This document shows, in pieces, positions 15,772-24,524 of a stretch of 35,171 nucleotides of DNA. Where the stretch lies: IMG/VR virus record IMGVR_UViG_3300017598_000640, positions 1 to 35,171 of that record. One strand, written 5' to 3'. Below the pieces are notes generated by a model. The model saw only the letters and a list, made by a program, of their open reading frames with translations. It was not told the origin of the DNA and ran no database searches. Position numbers and translations under genes: made by a program. How positions within the stretch are numbered: position 1 is the stretch's first letter; every line of letters starts with the position of its first letter. Source of the stretch: a virus.

Positions 15772-16469
15772 GATTCTTTCCTTACAACACACTTTGCAGA
15801 ACTGCCCCAAACATTTAAATCACAATAACAAGACAGCCTGTTATTTAGGTGATGCAATATTCTCCCTTTACCATCATATACTCCAATATGGTTAATCACT
15901 TTTGATCCGATAGACCACATGAAAATGTCACCTTCTTGAAAACCTTCTTTGCTAATAGTACTAAACCCAAACTTGGGAAATAAAGTTTCAAAAAGAGATT
16001 CCCCATTACCCCACAAACCATATTCTGACTTAACACGTGGTAAGTCAATACCCATATTTATCTTGTAGTAATCTTGAACTAATGTATAGCAATCATATAT
16101 ACCATAAACAAACGGTCTTTCCAGTAATTGTTGAGTTTCAATTCCATCTCCCCAAAAATAAATCCCCCCCTTTTTAGAATCATTAATGAATGCTACACCC
16201 CAAGGAATATTTGAGTCCTCACTTCTTTCCATATCTTCTTTTGACAAATATGGACAGTCTATATGACTGTGGATTATTGCTTGCATTCCGTTATTATAGC
16301 CATGAACTATTGTGCGCTTATCAATCCTAAAAGTTTTATAAGGGTCTAAAGCAATATTATCACATGGCATGTAAGAATCATTTAATATAATACCACAACA
16401 CTCCATAGGTGCCATTGCATATGTATGTCCCCAAATATCTTTATGTGTATTAATAAAATACTTCTTCAT
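15765..16469 (-). CDS. K: Tail-tip peptidase (lambda gpK-like): JAB/MPN domain plus NlpC/P60 domain
   Basis: A 234-residue two-domain hydrolase of the tail tip. The N-terminal JAMM metalloprotease-like domain has Glu23 (MECCG), His67-x-His69, Ser76 and Asp79, the full zinc-binding set. The C-terminal NlpC/P60 domain (about 118-230) has Cys127 in YDCYTL, His194 in NHIGVYDG and a further His206 for the catalytic dyad or triad, as needed to cut peptidoglycan peptides during DNA entry. Both active sites appear complete. It overlaps the L-like gene by ATGA at 16466-16469 and the I-like gene by 7 bases. Confidence 0.9.
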   Translation of the reverse strand: MKKYFINTHKDIWGHTYAMAPMECCGIILNDSYMPCDNIALDPYKTFRIDKRTIVHGYNNGMQAIIHSHIDCPYLSKEDMERSEDSNIPWGVAFINDSKKGGIYFWGDGIETQQLLERPFVYGIYDCYTLVQDYYKINMGIDLPRVKSEYGLWGNGESLFETLFPKFGFSTISKEGFQEGDIFMWSIGSKVINHIGVYDGKGRILHHLNNRLSCYCDLNVWGSSAKCVVRKESC

Positions 16470-18250
16470 ATGCTCAGTCTATTCACTCCAGGGAACGCTG
16501 AAAATGGCATTGGCCCGTTATCTCCATATCTCAACTTACAGCCAGATAAAGTATGAGAACAATTATCACTTCCAGCATCAACTGTTGAATTACCATTTCT
16601 TTCAAAATAAGCACCCCCTGTATATGGGCATTGCCTATCAGCATCGTAAGTAAAAGCAGAACCACCCCAACGCCTATAAACATATTGACAAACATCCTTC
16701 AAAACAATTCTTGAAGGAATTTTCTTTCCTTCTTTGTCCATATATGGAGTCAATTCAAACTCCATATAGATTTTTGTTTGGTTTAATTTTTTACTGATAA
16801 TATATATGTCAATTGGAAATTCTGCCGTTGGATCAGCTTGAACCCCATCATCCAAATATTGCCGGAAAGTCCTTCTCCTCTTAACAACTGCACCAAGCAT
16901 ATCTTGATAAGACATACATAAATCATGTATTGTATTATCTACATCAGCAATTTTTATTCTTGGCCTTGGCTGTTGACCTCTTGCAATATGAGCAAACCCC
17001 GTAGCATCAAAAGCCCTTGGATAATATGTTTCTCCGTCAAACTCTACCGCAACTCTGATACTTCCTGATTCAGTAGTACCTTGAATAAAACGATAAATGC
17101 TACCACCTAAACTTGTGAGATGTAATTCCCAAAGGACTATTAAATCTCCCGGTGCTGGCTGATGTATATCAACAGGAATACCAGTTTTTGATGCAGAACT
17201 TGAGGACTCAGATTCTGAAGATTGGGAACTTGATGATCCTGAAATTTTTCCAAACCACCATGAATTAGAGGATGAGTCACTAGATGTTGATGATATAGAT
17301 ACTGAATCACTTACAGAATCACTTGACAACGAAGACTCCGAATATGAAGATACCGATGAAGAGGAAGGTGACTCATTAGATGACTCAGACGAAGATGACG
17401 ATTCCGAGCTAACCGATGAATATGATGAATAGGAAGATGGTGACTCATTAGATGAATAAGATGATGTTGATGACTCAGATGATGATGACTCAGACGAAGA
17501 TGATGTCGATGAAACAGATCCAGACAAACTTGAATTGGAACTATTTGAACTAGAACTATCACTACTAGATGAAACAGAACTATCACTGCTAGACGACACA
17601 GAACTTGAGCTGCTAGATTCACTTGAACTACTAGTACTTTCAGAACTAGAGCTACCACTTGATGTGCTTTCACTACTAATAGATTCACTTGAACTACTAG
17701 TACTTTCACTTGAAGTACTTGAGCTTGAACTTTTCGACTCACCACTCATACTAGATGAAGATGCTGATGATTCTGAACTTTCAGAAGATTCACTTGAACT
17801 GGATGATTCACTAGATTCACTAGATTCACTTGAACTGGATGACAATGAACTTGAACTAGTAGAACTATCTGAACTGCTAGATAATGAAGGGCTTGACAAA
17901 GACGAACTTGAACTTGAACTACTGATAGATGAACTTGAACCACTGGATGATGAATCACTAGACAATGAACTACTACTAGATTCACTTGATAAAGATGAAC
18001 TTTCAGAACTAGAGCTATCAGAGCTATTAGATTCGCTAGACGAACTTGAACTATCTGATGAACTACTTGAAGATGAACTACTTGAACTTTCACTACTTTC
18101 ACTTTCACTTGATAAAGATGAGCTTTCAAATGAAGAGATACTTGAGCTTGAACCTACATCAGACGAAGAAGATGAAGATGTAGATGATACAAAACTTACA
18201 TCTTCATCTTCAAACGTTACATCACCACCTATAAAAGAAACATCAGGCAC
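16466..18250 (-). CDS. L: Minor tail protein L-like, with a long serine-rich N-terminal extension
   Basis: A 594-residue fusion. The C-terminal 240 residues (about 355-594) correspond to lambda gpL, the tail-tip protein that carries an iron-sulfur cluster. The four expected cysteines are Cys521, Cys541, Cys564 and Cys571, the last two in DNCSHTLSGC. Lambda gpL has only about 230 residues. The extra part here is residues 1-354: a short beta-like start (MPDVSFIGGDVTFEDEDVSF), then about 330 residues made mainly of Ser with Glu, Asp, Thr, Leu and Asn, interrupted only by NSWWFGKISG near 333-342. The serine tract should be disordered and could project from the tail tip as a stalk. Gene order M-L-K-I-J supports the assignment. 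Confidence 0.85.
   Translation of the reverse strand: MPDVSFIGGDVTFEDEDVSFVSSTSSSSSSDVGSSSSISSFESSSLSSESESSESSSSSSSSSSSDSSSSSSESNSSDSSSSESSSLSSESSSSSLSSDSSSSGSSSSISSSSSSSSLSSPSLSSSSDSSTSSSSLSSSSSESSESSESSSSSESSESSESSASSSSMSGESKSSSSSTSSESTSSSSESISSESTSSGSSSSESTSSSSESSSSSSVSSSSDSSVSSSSDSSSSNSSNSSLSGSVSSTSSSSESSSSESSTSSYSSNESPSSYSSYSSVSSESSSSSESSNESPSSSSVSSYSESSLSSDSVSDSVSISSTSSDSSSNSWWFGKISGSSSSQSSESESSSSASKTGIPVDIHQPAPGDLIVLWELHLTSLGGSIYRFIQGTTESGSIRVAVEFDGETYYPRAFDATGFAHIARGQQPRPRIKIADVDNTIHDLCMSYQDMLGAVVKRRRTFRQYLDDGVQADPTAEFPIDIYIISKKLNQTKIYMEFELTPYMDKEGKKIPSRIVLKDVCQYVYRRWGGSAFTYDADRQCPYTGGAYFERNGNSTVDAGSDNCSHTLSGCKLRYGDNGPMPFSAFPGVNRLSI
17189..18187 (-). repeat. Serine-rich low-complexity tract in the L-like tail protein
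   Basis: Residues 22-354 of the protein at 16466-18250. Imperfect short units of the type SSSESSSSDSS recur throughout. TCN and AGY serine codons are interleaved, so the repetition is in amino acids and not a clean DNA satellite. Long open frames in the other frames here (Glu/Leu/Asp-rich on the plus strand, Val/Gln/His-rich on the minus) are by-products of this composition. Confidence 0.9.
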
Positions 18251-18253
18251 TGT

Positions 18254-18610
18254 TTACCCCAAATCAAACTCTTTTCTAAAAATTGCAGTTACCAACCTTG
18301 CTATCCCAACATTGCCAATTTTCATTGTTTTTTGCCATTCTGCAACAGTAAACTTTTGAGCTACAGTCTCATCAGGCGGAGTCCAATCAATAGCATCAAC
18401 ACCCCTAGCTGCTTCCAACTGTGTTTCTAAAAGGGATATTTCATCACTGTCTAAGTGTTCCCATTCCACATCCCATGTTTCAGAAATAACATTTATCCCA
18501 TCTCCTGCTCGTTGTGAATAACCATCACCAAACTCGGCTCTTAAAACCCTTGAAACACTTTGCTTTCTTGGCCCTTCAGCAGAAGTTGGTTCCACAGCTA
18601 AATCAGCCAT
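18254..18610 (-). CDS. M: Minor tail protein M (lambda gpM-like)
   Basis: A 118-residue protein with the gpM pattern: FGDGYSQRAGDGIN near 27-40, a strand with ETWDVEWEHL, and a helix SDEISLLETQLEAARGVDAIDWTPP near 55-79, ending in a strand around residue 100. In lambda this protein joins the tail tip between the tape measure and gpL. It lies 2 bases after the tape measure stop and 3 bases before the L-like start. Confidence 0.85.
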   Translation of the reverse strand: MADLAVEPTSAEGPRKQSVSRVLRAEFGDGYSQRAGDGINVISETWDVEWEHLDSDEISLLETQLEAARGVDAIDWTPPDETVAQKFTVAEWQKTMKIGNVGIARLVTAIFRKEFDLG

Positions 18611-18612
18611 TC

Positions 18613-21537
18613 TTACCTCCTATTATATAAAAGCCCACCTACTCTCATCTGCTCTTTTAAATTTTTGTTAAATTCAACCTTCACTGCCCTACCAACTTCA
18701 CGCCCAAGCGCCATAGAATCACCATCACCGGCACTATTAACATTTACATTAATACTCGTTGCCAAACTATTTGAAGTCCCACCAGCGCCCACTGAACCAC
18801 CTTCACCAAAACTTGTTCTGGCACGCCCCAATCTAGGAACTCTAAATTTAGGAATATTAAAGTTAACATTATCAATTAATTCTTTAGGAAATGTTAGATT
18901 CTTAATTGACTCCATGAAATCAATACCATATTTCTTAACGGCATCAACTGGTTGCATAAATTCACCAGCAGTTGCCTTAATATCAATATTATCAGCCTTC
19001 TTATGTGGTGAGTATCCTTTGATCTCACCACCAAGAGCATAATTCTGTGCTCTAATCGCTGCTACCCTTGCTAAACCAGCAATAGTAGCAGCCGCCGCAG
19101 ATGCAATACCTAAAGCAAGTCCAACAGGGCCAGGAATTGATTTGACCATATTATCGTAAGAAGATTGGGCTGATGAATATGTAGATATAATTGTTTGAGC
19201 AATAGCTACTGCTTTTTGAGCTTGGAAGAACTCTTTTATTTTTTGTCCTGACGCATCATACATGTCTCCAAAGGCATTATTCATATTACTCAAAATACCA
19301 CCAATTGCTAAGTTCTTGGCCTCTTGAATAGCAACCTCTCTATCAGCATAAGCCTGATCAATCTCAAGCTTGTGTTGTTTTTGTCTTCTGTTTATTTGAT
19401 CTTGCTTAATGCCATTTGCTATCATCATGGCAACTTCTTCCTTTTGCTGTCTTTCAAGAATATCCATCTTTAATTGAAAGAGTCTTTCCGTATCAGCAGT
19501 GCCACCACCTTCGGCAATTCCTAGTTCACCCCTAGCAAGTGTCATTTCCACAGACTGCCTACGCTTATCCGCATTCTCTTTTCTTCTGTTCACTGCCTCC
19601 TCTTTCTGGACTTTTTGTTGTCTTTGCCTTTCTTCTATTTGGTTAATATGTGCATGTTGTTTTACAAGTGCCTGGATTTCTTGCCTGTGTTTTTTATCCA
19701 TAAGATCAGCTTCAAGGGCAATAATCTTACTTAATTCTGCATGACTAGCTTCTGCCATTTCTAACCTAACACCTGCCAAATCTATATCAATTTGACTTCG
19801 AGCATTAGCAACACTTTCCTCAGCATCTTTCCTTTCATTGGATAACTTCAACATATCAACATTAAATCGTTGTTCACGAGCCAATATCTTATCATCTACT
19901 GCTTTTTTCTTATCCTTTGTTTTTTGTGTTTTTAGTACCTCATTAAGATATTTTACTTCCTCATCTCTGCCCTGCTTCAATATGTTTGCACGTTTGTCAA
20001 AATAGGTGCCAAGACTATCAGTTCCCTGATCATACAAACTTTGTATTTTAATTAATTGTAATTCTATTTGACCTGCTGCTCTTGAAAATATGCTCTTAGA
20101 CAATACAAGTGATGAGACTTTAGTTTGCTTTGGATCACCTTTCAAAGTCGTTTTGTCTTTAAACTTTGCAAGTCTCTCTGATTCCCACCTAGCTTCTTTT
20201 GCTGCTTTTCCGATTGCTTGAAGTTCCAATCTCCAATCTAAATATAAGTTTTTTATCTCTGTAACAGGATCTTTCCCTGCTAAAATCTCATCTGTTATTT
20301 GTCTGTTCAGTAACAAATCATCCTCTAAGATTTCAACAGTTTTTATCCTTTGTTGCAACTCTTTCTTTTTCGCGTCAATTATCTTATTAGTTTCTCTTTG
20401 CTGCCTTTGTGCCCAGGTATATTCTTTATCATAAAAATCATTATCACTTTTTTCACCCGCCTTCCGCATCTCCTCTACCCTTCTGGAAATTTCACTCTCT
20501 TTTTTCACTAGGGCTTCTATCTCTTGTCCTAAAGCCTTTATAATAGCTTCCTGGAATAGCTTGTCATGCTCACCTGCAAGATTTATAACAGAACGATAAA
20601 CAACAAATAATGCACCTAACGACTTTTTAAGATGACCAATAGACACAGCTATAATACCAAAAGATTGTATTACTCTATCTGCAACCTCCGCCGCCCAATC
20701 ACTAAAGTCCCCTTCTTTTCTTAGTGTAGTAATCTCACCTACTATACTTTTAAGACCTACCTTCAAGAAATCAAATACTTCTCTATCCATTACCTGTTTT
20801 CTAAACTCATCCCAATAAGAGGTAAGAGTCGTCATTAAACCACGCCAACTAGCCTGTGCTTTTCGTGCAGCACCAGAATAGTCAGCATCAAAGCCTTTCC
20901 ATATGGCCTCAATAATATCTTTTATATCTACACTGGATTTTTGAAGGTCTTCAACTGATTTACCAAATGCTTCGTAGAGATACTTGCGGGCATTAATACC
21001 AACTTCAGAAAGTTGGTTTAATTCTTCTGCGGATATTTTTCCAAGTGCTGCCATCTGGCCTAATGCGCGAGCAATTCTTGGCATTGCATGTTCACCAAAA
21101 ACCATTGACACATTGACCAAACTTTCCATTTTCTTTAACGTAGGATCAAGCCCATACGCCATCATTGTAGAAAAAGCATCAATTGCACCACGAGTATTTA
21201 TGGGCATTTCTAATGCCCATGCATTTAACTCATCTAAAGTTTCTTTACCTCTCCCTTTAGTAAGTGCATTTAATTTGGATTCTAACTGCTCAAAAGTAGC
21301 TGCTGTATCTAATGCTCCCTTTGCTATTGTGGTGAAACCTATACCACCTATAGCCCCAAGGATAGCAGTCTTAAGGTTAAATATAGATCCTTTTAATTTT
21401 GTATATGCACCACTTATACCTTTAAGATTGACTTGAGTAGACTTTAACTCTTTATTGAGGGAATTAAAAGTGGTCTTTGCAGCACGATCTTTAGCAGATA
21501 CAACTATCGTTAAAAACTCACTACTTTGAGCAGGCAT
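18613..21537 (-). CDS. H: Tail tape measure protein
   Basis: A 974-residue protein that sets tail length. Residues about 75-180 match the tape-measure N-terminal domain (FEQLESKLNALTKGRG, NTRGAIDAFSTMMAYGLDP, ALGQMAALGKISAEELNQL). Long charged coiled coils fill about 320-780 (many KKEL, RRQ and EEA units). Hydrophobic Ala/Gly/Ile-rich segments at about 785-845 (AQTIIS, GLALGIASAAAATIAGLA) could insert into the host membrane during ejection. A glycine-rich C-terminus ends the chain. It starts 4 bases after the frameshifted chaperone stop. The tail length implied is comparable with lambda, whose gpH is of similar size. Confidence 0.93.
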   Translation of the reverse strand: MPAQSSEFLTIVVSAKDRAAKTTFNSLNKELKSTQVNLKGISGAYTKLKGSIFNLKTAILGAIGGIGFTTIAKGALDTAATFEQLESKLNALTKGRGKETLDELNAWALEMPINTRGAIDAFSTMMAYGLDPTLKKMESLVNVSMVFGEHAMPRIARALGQMAALGKISAEELNQLSEVGINARKYLYEAFGKSVEDLQKSSVDIKDIIEAIWKGFDADYSGAARKAQASWRGLMTTLTSYWDEFRKQVMDREVFDFLKVGLKSIVGEITTLRKEGDFSDWAAEVADRVIQSFGIIAVSIGHLKKSLGALFVVYRSVINLAGEHDKLFQEAIIKALGQEIEALVKKESEISRRVEEMRKAGEKSDNDFYDKEYTWAQRQQRETNKIIDAKKKELQQRIKTVEILEDDLLLNRQITDEILAGKDPVTEIKNLYLDWRLELQAIGKAAKEARWESERLAKFKDKTTLKGDPKQTKVSSLVLSKSIFSRAAGQIELQLIKIQSLYDQGTDSLGTYFDKRANILKQGRDEEVKYLNEVLKTQKTKDKKKAVDDKILAREQRFNVDMLKLSNERKDAEESVANARSQIDIDLAGVRLEMAEASHAELSKIIALEADLMDKKHRQEIQALVKQHAHINQIEERQRQQKVQKEEAVNRRKENADKRRQSVEMTLARGELGIAEGGGTADTERLFQLKMDILERQQKEEVAMMIANGIKQDQINRRQKQHKLEIDQAYADREVAIQEAKNLAIGGILSNMNNAFGDMYDASGQKIKEFFQAQKAVAIAQTIISTYSSAQSSYDNMVKSIPGPVGLALGIASAAAATIAGLARVAAIRAQNYALGGEIKGYSPHKKADNIDIKATAGEFMQPVDAVKKYGIDFMESIKNLTFPKELIDNVNFNIPKFRVPRLGRARTSFGEGGSVGAGGTSNSLATSINVNVNSAGDGDSMALGREVGRAVKVEFNKNLKEQMRVGGLLYNRR

Positions 21538-21541
21538 CAGA

Positions 21542-22062
21542 TTATCCCTTTCGTCTTAAGAATTGTTTCCAACCTTTTTCATCTGCAAACTGAGCTGTAC
21601 GAAAGGCAATGGCTAATTCTTTCATACTATTAAACCTAATGTACTTGTGCTCATTTAACGCATCAATAAAGAAAGAAAACCCGTAATCTAAGACTCCGGT
21701 ATGACCTGCTTCGATAAGCCTACAAGCGTGTTTGAAAAGTCGTTGATAATCGCTTCTTTGACTGTATTCATCACACTCGTTAGCCCCATCATCTTTACTC
21801 CCACGAAAAAAGAGGCATTAACCTCTCTAAAAATATCCCAACATTGTTCAATCTCCGAAGGAGCCATTTCCAACAATTCTTCCCATGTCAAATTAATACT
21901 AATAGGCAATAGCCTATCAGCGAACATGGTTTGCATTGCTGACAGGCTAAGATCACCTAATACATCCTCTTCTATAAGGCTTATGATTTGTTTCACTGTT
22001 AATTCATAAACCACAATAGATTTGTCAATACCTTCAATCTTGAATTTTCTTTCTTTTCGCAT
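21542..22062 (-). CDS. GT: Tail assembly chaperone, -1 frameshift fusion (gpGT-like)
   Basis: Reading starts at ATG 22062 in one frame, slips back one base at TTTTTTC (21811-21805) after 86 residues, and continues in the new frame for 87 residues to TAA at 21544-21542, giving 173 residues. The new frame is free of stops from 21825 to the TAA and encodes a convincing protein segment: RGSKDDGANE right after the slip, then RLIEAGHTGVLDYGFSFFID. It fills the space between the unshifted stop and the tape measure. In lambda and many siphoviruses the G and G-T products coat the tape measure before tail polymerisation, and the arrangement here has the same position and direction. The shift itself is inferred. 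Confidence 0.8.
21688..22062 (-). CDS. G: Tail assembly chaperone, unshifted product (gpG-like)
   Basis: The 124-residue in-frame product, ending at TAG 21690-21688. It begins MRKERKFKIEGIDKSIVVYELTV, has a beta-rich start and helices from about 26 to 75, with TWEELLEMAPSEIEQCWDIF just before the slip site. It shares its first 86 residues with the frameshift fusion. GGGGGG about 10 bases upstream of the ATG may serve in ribosome binding. It lies between the major tail protein and the tape measure, the standard place for this chaperone. Confidence 0.85.
   Translation of the reverse strand: MRKERKFKIEGIDKSIVVYELTVKQIISLIEEDVLGDLSLSAMQTMFADRLLPISINLTWEELLEMAPSEIEQCWDIFREVNASFFVGVKMMGLTSVMNTVKEAIINDFSNTLVGLSKQVIPES
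21805..21811 (-). promoter_or_regulatory. Slippery heptamer for -1 ribosomal frameshifting
   Basis: TTTTTTC on the minus strand is in the correct register (T TTT TTC, zero-frame codons TCT TTT TTC) for a classic X XXY YYZ slip. It is located where the -1 frame becomes open, 15 bases after that frame's last stop. I did not identify a downstream pseudoknot by eye. Confidence 0.75.
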
Positions 22063-22111
22063 TACAAGAACCCCCCTATAATTAGGTTAGTTAAATTGTC
22101 GCGATTTTAGG

Positions 22112-22693
22112 TTATGCAGCTACAGATGTAGATGAAGACGAATCAGACGATTCGGATACAGATCCTTCACTATAACCAGCAGCAAAGTCAACATCAAAAT
22201 AGGGACTGAGTGCATGACCAGCAGTGTCTGCCAGACCTTCACCAGTGAAGTTCATCACTAGCCACTCGTCACCAATTAATTGCAATGGGCCAGCAGGGCG
22301 TAAGGTTACTTTCCAAAAATCCCAAACTTGATCTGGCCCTGTCGGGTTATCAGAAGTAAATCTAACAGCAAACTCTTTTGATGAATCTTGAAGACCTCGT
22401 ACGACCATACCATCAGTTAATGTACCGACAAGAAACTTCATCAAGTTGGAGGCAGAAAATTCATCAAGGTCAAAGGTTAAATTATATTCAGTATTGATAA
22501 CAGGATTTTTATCTTTCGTCCTGTAACCACTTCGATGAGAATAATGAGGCAAGTTTTCGACTACCGGTTCACACTGAAAACTAGGACTGTTACCAACATC
22601 ATAATAAGTCCCAATAGTGTCTCCACTTCTTTCAGCGATAGTGATAATCCCTTTACCTACAACATATAGATCTGTGCTATGGGGATTAGCCAT
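22112..22693 (-). CDS. Major tail (tube) protein with a serine-rich C-terminal tag
   Basis: A 193-residue protein from the ATG at 22693, preceded by GGGAGGAA; an in-frame ATG further upstream lies inside the neighbouring gene. Beta-rich sequence throughout (YNLTFDLDEFSASNLMKFLVGTL, KVTLRPAGPLQLIGDEWLVMNFTGEGLAD) and its place between terminator and chaperone genes fit a siphovirus tail tube subunit. The last 15 residues are SEGSVSESSDSSSSTS with VAA, a short version of the serine tracts in other proteins here. If exposed, that tag would be repeated on every subunit along the tail. Confidence 0.8.
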   Translation of the reverse strand: MANPHSTDLYVVGKGIITIAERSGDTIGTYYDVGNSPSFQCEPVVENLPHYSHRSGYRTKDKNPVINTEYNLTFDLDEFSASNLMKFLVGTLTDGMVVRGLQDSSKEFAVRFTSDNPTGPDQVWDFWKVTLRPAGPLQLIGDEWLVMNFTGEGLADTAGHALSPYFDVDFAAGYSEGSVSESSDSSSSTSVAA

Positions 22694-22694
22694 G

Positions 22695-23147
22695 TTAAAT
22701 TCCTCCCGTACTATGTTTATATGTAACAGTACTGGTAATATTAAAAGCAAGAAATGGCGCCCAATATTCAGGATTAGGTTTAAAACTTAATATCGTTCCA
22801 AAAGCCAAAGAATTATAACTAGGAAACGAATAAAGTTTTACCCATACATCATCTGCAATATTACTTAATTGCTGATCAGGATCTTCATTGTCCTGAATAT
22901 AAATATATGTTTCAATATTTAAATCGGAAATTATAACATCCACATTATGTTTTACTCTACTAGACATCTTTTCATTAGGTACAGGCAAGCCACCAACAAC
23001 AGCCGCCACAGGAAACTCGGTGACAGCAAATTCACCAAGCATAGAATGAGTTTGCATTACCCGTTTCACAGTCGTTATACTACTAAGTTTTTTTAACTGT
23101 GTAACATGATAATCTAAAATCTGCTCTCTTATGCTGTTAGTTCCCAT
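22695..23147 (-). CDS. Tail terminator protein (gpU-like)
   Basis: A 150-residue protein located directly before the major tail protein, in the usual terminator position. It starts with a helix (REQILDYHVTQLKKL), continues with strands alternating with VAAVVGG, VKHNVDVIISDLNIETYIYIQDNEDPDQQLSNI near 65-98 and ends with a strand in ITSTVTYKH. This fold order (helix, sheet, helix, sheet ending in VxYxH) is that of tail terminators such as lambda gpU, which cap the tail tube and join it to the head. Family assigned from position and pattern, not from a strong motif. Confidence 0.6.
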   Translation of the reverse strand: MGTNSIREQILDYHVTQLKKLSSITTVKRVMQTHSMLGEFAVTEFPVAAVVGGLPVPNEKMSSRVKHNVDVIISDLNIETYIYIQDNEDPDQQLSNIADDVWVKLYSFPSYNSLAFGTILSFKPNPEYWAPFLAFNITSTVTYKHSTGGI

Positions 23148-23149
23148 AC

Positions 23150-23611
23150 CTATCCTTGTAAAACATTATGGATGTGATCCTCAACCATTTCTCTAATTTC
23201 GTCACGTTCCGCAAGGCTTATCGCAAAAAAGTTCCTACTCTGTTGATTATAGAATGCCTTTTGTGGATTTGTAATCTTACTGTCTTTACTACTTGTGTTT
23301 ATAAAAAATATTTCAGCCTTAGTTTTAGACGATTTGAAAGTCATTGCACTTAACATAGAGCCTGTATAAAACAAATTTACTGGAGATCCTTGATGCCCAG
23401 TTTCCTCACGAAACATTCTATACTTCGGAGTATAAGGTTGAAAAAATCGACCTTCAGCATCAACACCTCGCCTAGTTCTATTCAAAATAGAAGTTATAAT
23501 AAAAGTAGCAATCTCACCCATTAACTGTTCAGTAAATATACCCTGTTCAGCACTATTAAAACGCCTTGTTAAACGGTTAAGACCACTAATTTTTACAAAT
23601 TCTTCTGCCAT
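23150..23611 (-). CDS. Tail completion / virion morphogenesis protein (HK97 gp10 or gpS-like)
   Basis: A 153-residue protein with an N-terminal helix (about 10-45) followed by RGVDAEGRFFQPYTPKYR near 48-65 and LFYTGSMLSAMTFK near 80-93. The pattern G.D..G..F.PY....Y plus L..TG.M...... is characteristic of phage virion morphogenesis/gp10 neck proteins that join head and tail. It overlaps the upstream adaptor by TAATG at 23611-23613 and precedes the terminator by 2 bases. Exact subfamily uncertain. Confidence 0.65.
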   Translation of the reverse strand: MAEEFVKISGLNRLTRRFNSAEQGIFTEQLMGEIATFIITSILNRTRRGVDAEGRFFQPYTPKYRMFREETGHQGSPVNLFYTGSMLSAMTFKSSKTKAEIFFINTSSKDSKITNPQKAFYNQQSRNFFAISLAERDEIREMVEDHIHNVLQG

Positions 23612-24057
23612 TAGACTCTATGTAATCGTCTTATTGGGATCTGATACTTCTCATCACTTTCAACCGTGTCGTCAAGATCCCAGTCATAGCTCAAACCAAT
23701 TGCTAACACTTCATTCAATTCAACCGCATACCGTTTAGCAAATAGTCCCACCGCTCTTTCAAACCCACCAGCATCAGGTGAGTCCTGAGTGAGAAAAATA
23801 TATGCAAGTTCAAGAGTCTTGTAACAAGCAAGACGCAAGATCTGCGTAGCATCTACATAATCAGGGTCGAACTCAGTAGTAGTCCAATTTACATCATGTT
23901 CTGCGCAAACTGACTTGTACCACCGTGAAATGAGAGTTCGATTGATGATGGCAAACGCTTCTTTGTGCTGCTCTTCCCACTCAGCGACTCCAAGATTTAA
24001 AATATTTGGCCTGATTTTAACCAAGTCGTCGTCTGTAGAATATACTTCTCGTGCCAT
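23611..24057 (-). CDS. Probable head-tail adaptor protein
   Basis: A 148-residue, mainly helical acidic protein. A start segment with STDDDLVKIRPNILNLG leads to a helix (EEQHKEAFAIINRTLISRWY), then ATQILRLACYKTLELAYIFL and a C-terminal helix with AVELNEVLAIG. The layout resembles the connector (gp6-like, Ad1) proteins that bind under the portal. The evidence is position between the capsid and completion genes plus the helical composition, with no hallmark motif. It starts in TAATG overlap with the gene at 24057-24458. Confidence 0.5.
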   Translation of the reverse strand: MAREVYSTDDDLVKIRPNILNLGVAEWEEQHKEAFAIINRTLISRWYKSVCAEHDVNWTTTEFDPDYVDATQILRLACYKTLELAYIFLTQDSPDAGGFERAVGLFAKRYAVELNEVLAIGLSYDWDLDDTVESDEKYQIPIRRLHRV

Positions 24058-24458
24058 TATTTCTTAACCCTTTTCTTGAGAGCACTCCTAACAGGTTTTT
24101 TAACTGGTGGTTTTGGTTTTGCAGCAACCTTCTTTTTAGGTACTGGGGGAACTTCCAGAACTTTTTCTCTTTTCATTTTCTGGATAGCATGTTCCTCAGT
24201 ATACCCGGCTGGATTTATTTTTATATCTCCCACATCAACAACAGGTTGCTCGGGAATATATGGCGGGGTTTCAAGATCCATACTAATTTCAGTATAGCCA
24301 AGTCGAACTAACTCATCTGCAACCTTATTATTATTGGTCACAAATTGATTGGTATCTCTACCAAACTCAGCCAACATACAGTCACCCTTTGTATCCCAGA
24401 CAACCCTGCCCAAATCTGAAAGAGGCGGTGGAGGTCTATAAAATCTTCTTTCTACCAT
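24057..24458 (-). CDS. Hypothetical head-module protein with a Lys/Pro-rich tail
   Basis: A 133-residue protein. Residues about 8-80 (PPPLSDLGRVVWDTKGDCMLAEF near 10-32) appear folded, then the last 40 residues alternate Pro, Lys, Val and Ala (PPVPKKKVAAKPKPPVKKP) and end KKRVKK. Such a basic flexible tail could touch DNA or an acidic surface. It lies between the small serine-tailed genes and the adaptor. Function unknown; a head-tail or decoration role is possible by position. Confidence 0.6.
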   Translation of the reverse strand: MVERRFYRPPPPLSDLGRVVWDTKGDCMLAEFGRDTNQFVTNNNKVADELVRLGYTEISMDLETPPYIPEQPVVDVGDIKINPAGYTEEHAIQKMKREKVLEVPPVPKKKVAAKPKPPVKKPVRSALKKRVKK

Positions 24459-24524
24459 TTTTAATTCTCCCTATATTTGTATTAAAAGACATGGTGCGTT
24501 ATTGCACTATGATATTAGCACAGG

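Noticed and set aside
17535-18359. Long plus-strand open frame rich in Glu, Leu and Asp opposite the L-like gene
   Set aside because: It is the antisense reading of a serine tract: reversed TCN and AGY codons give Glu, Arg, Leu, Asp and Thr-type codons and few stops. It has no ribosome site of its own and its end runs into the opposite M-like gene.
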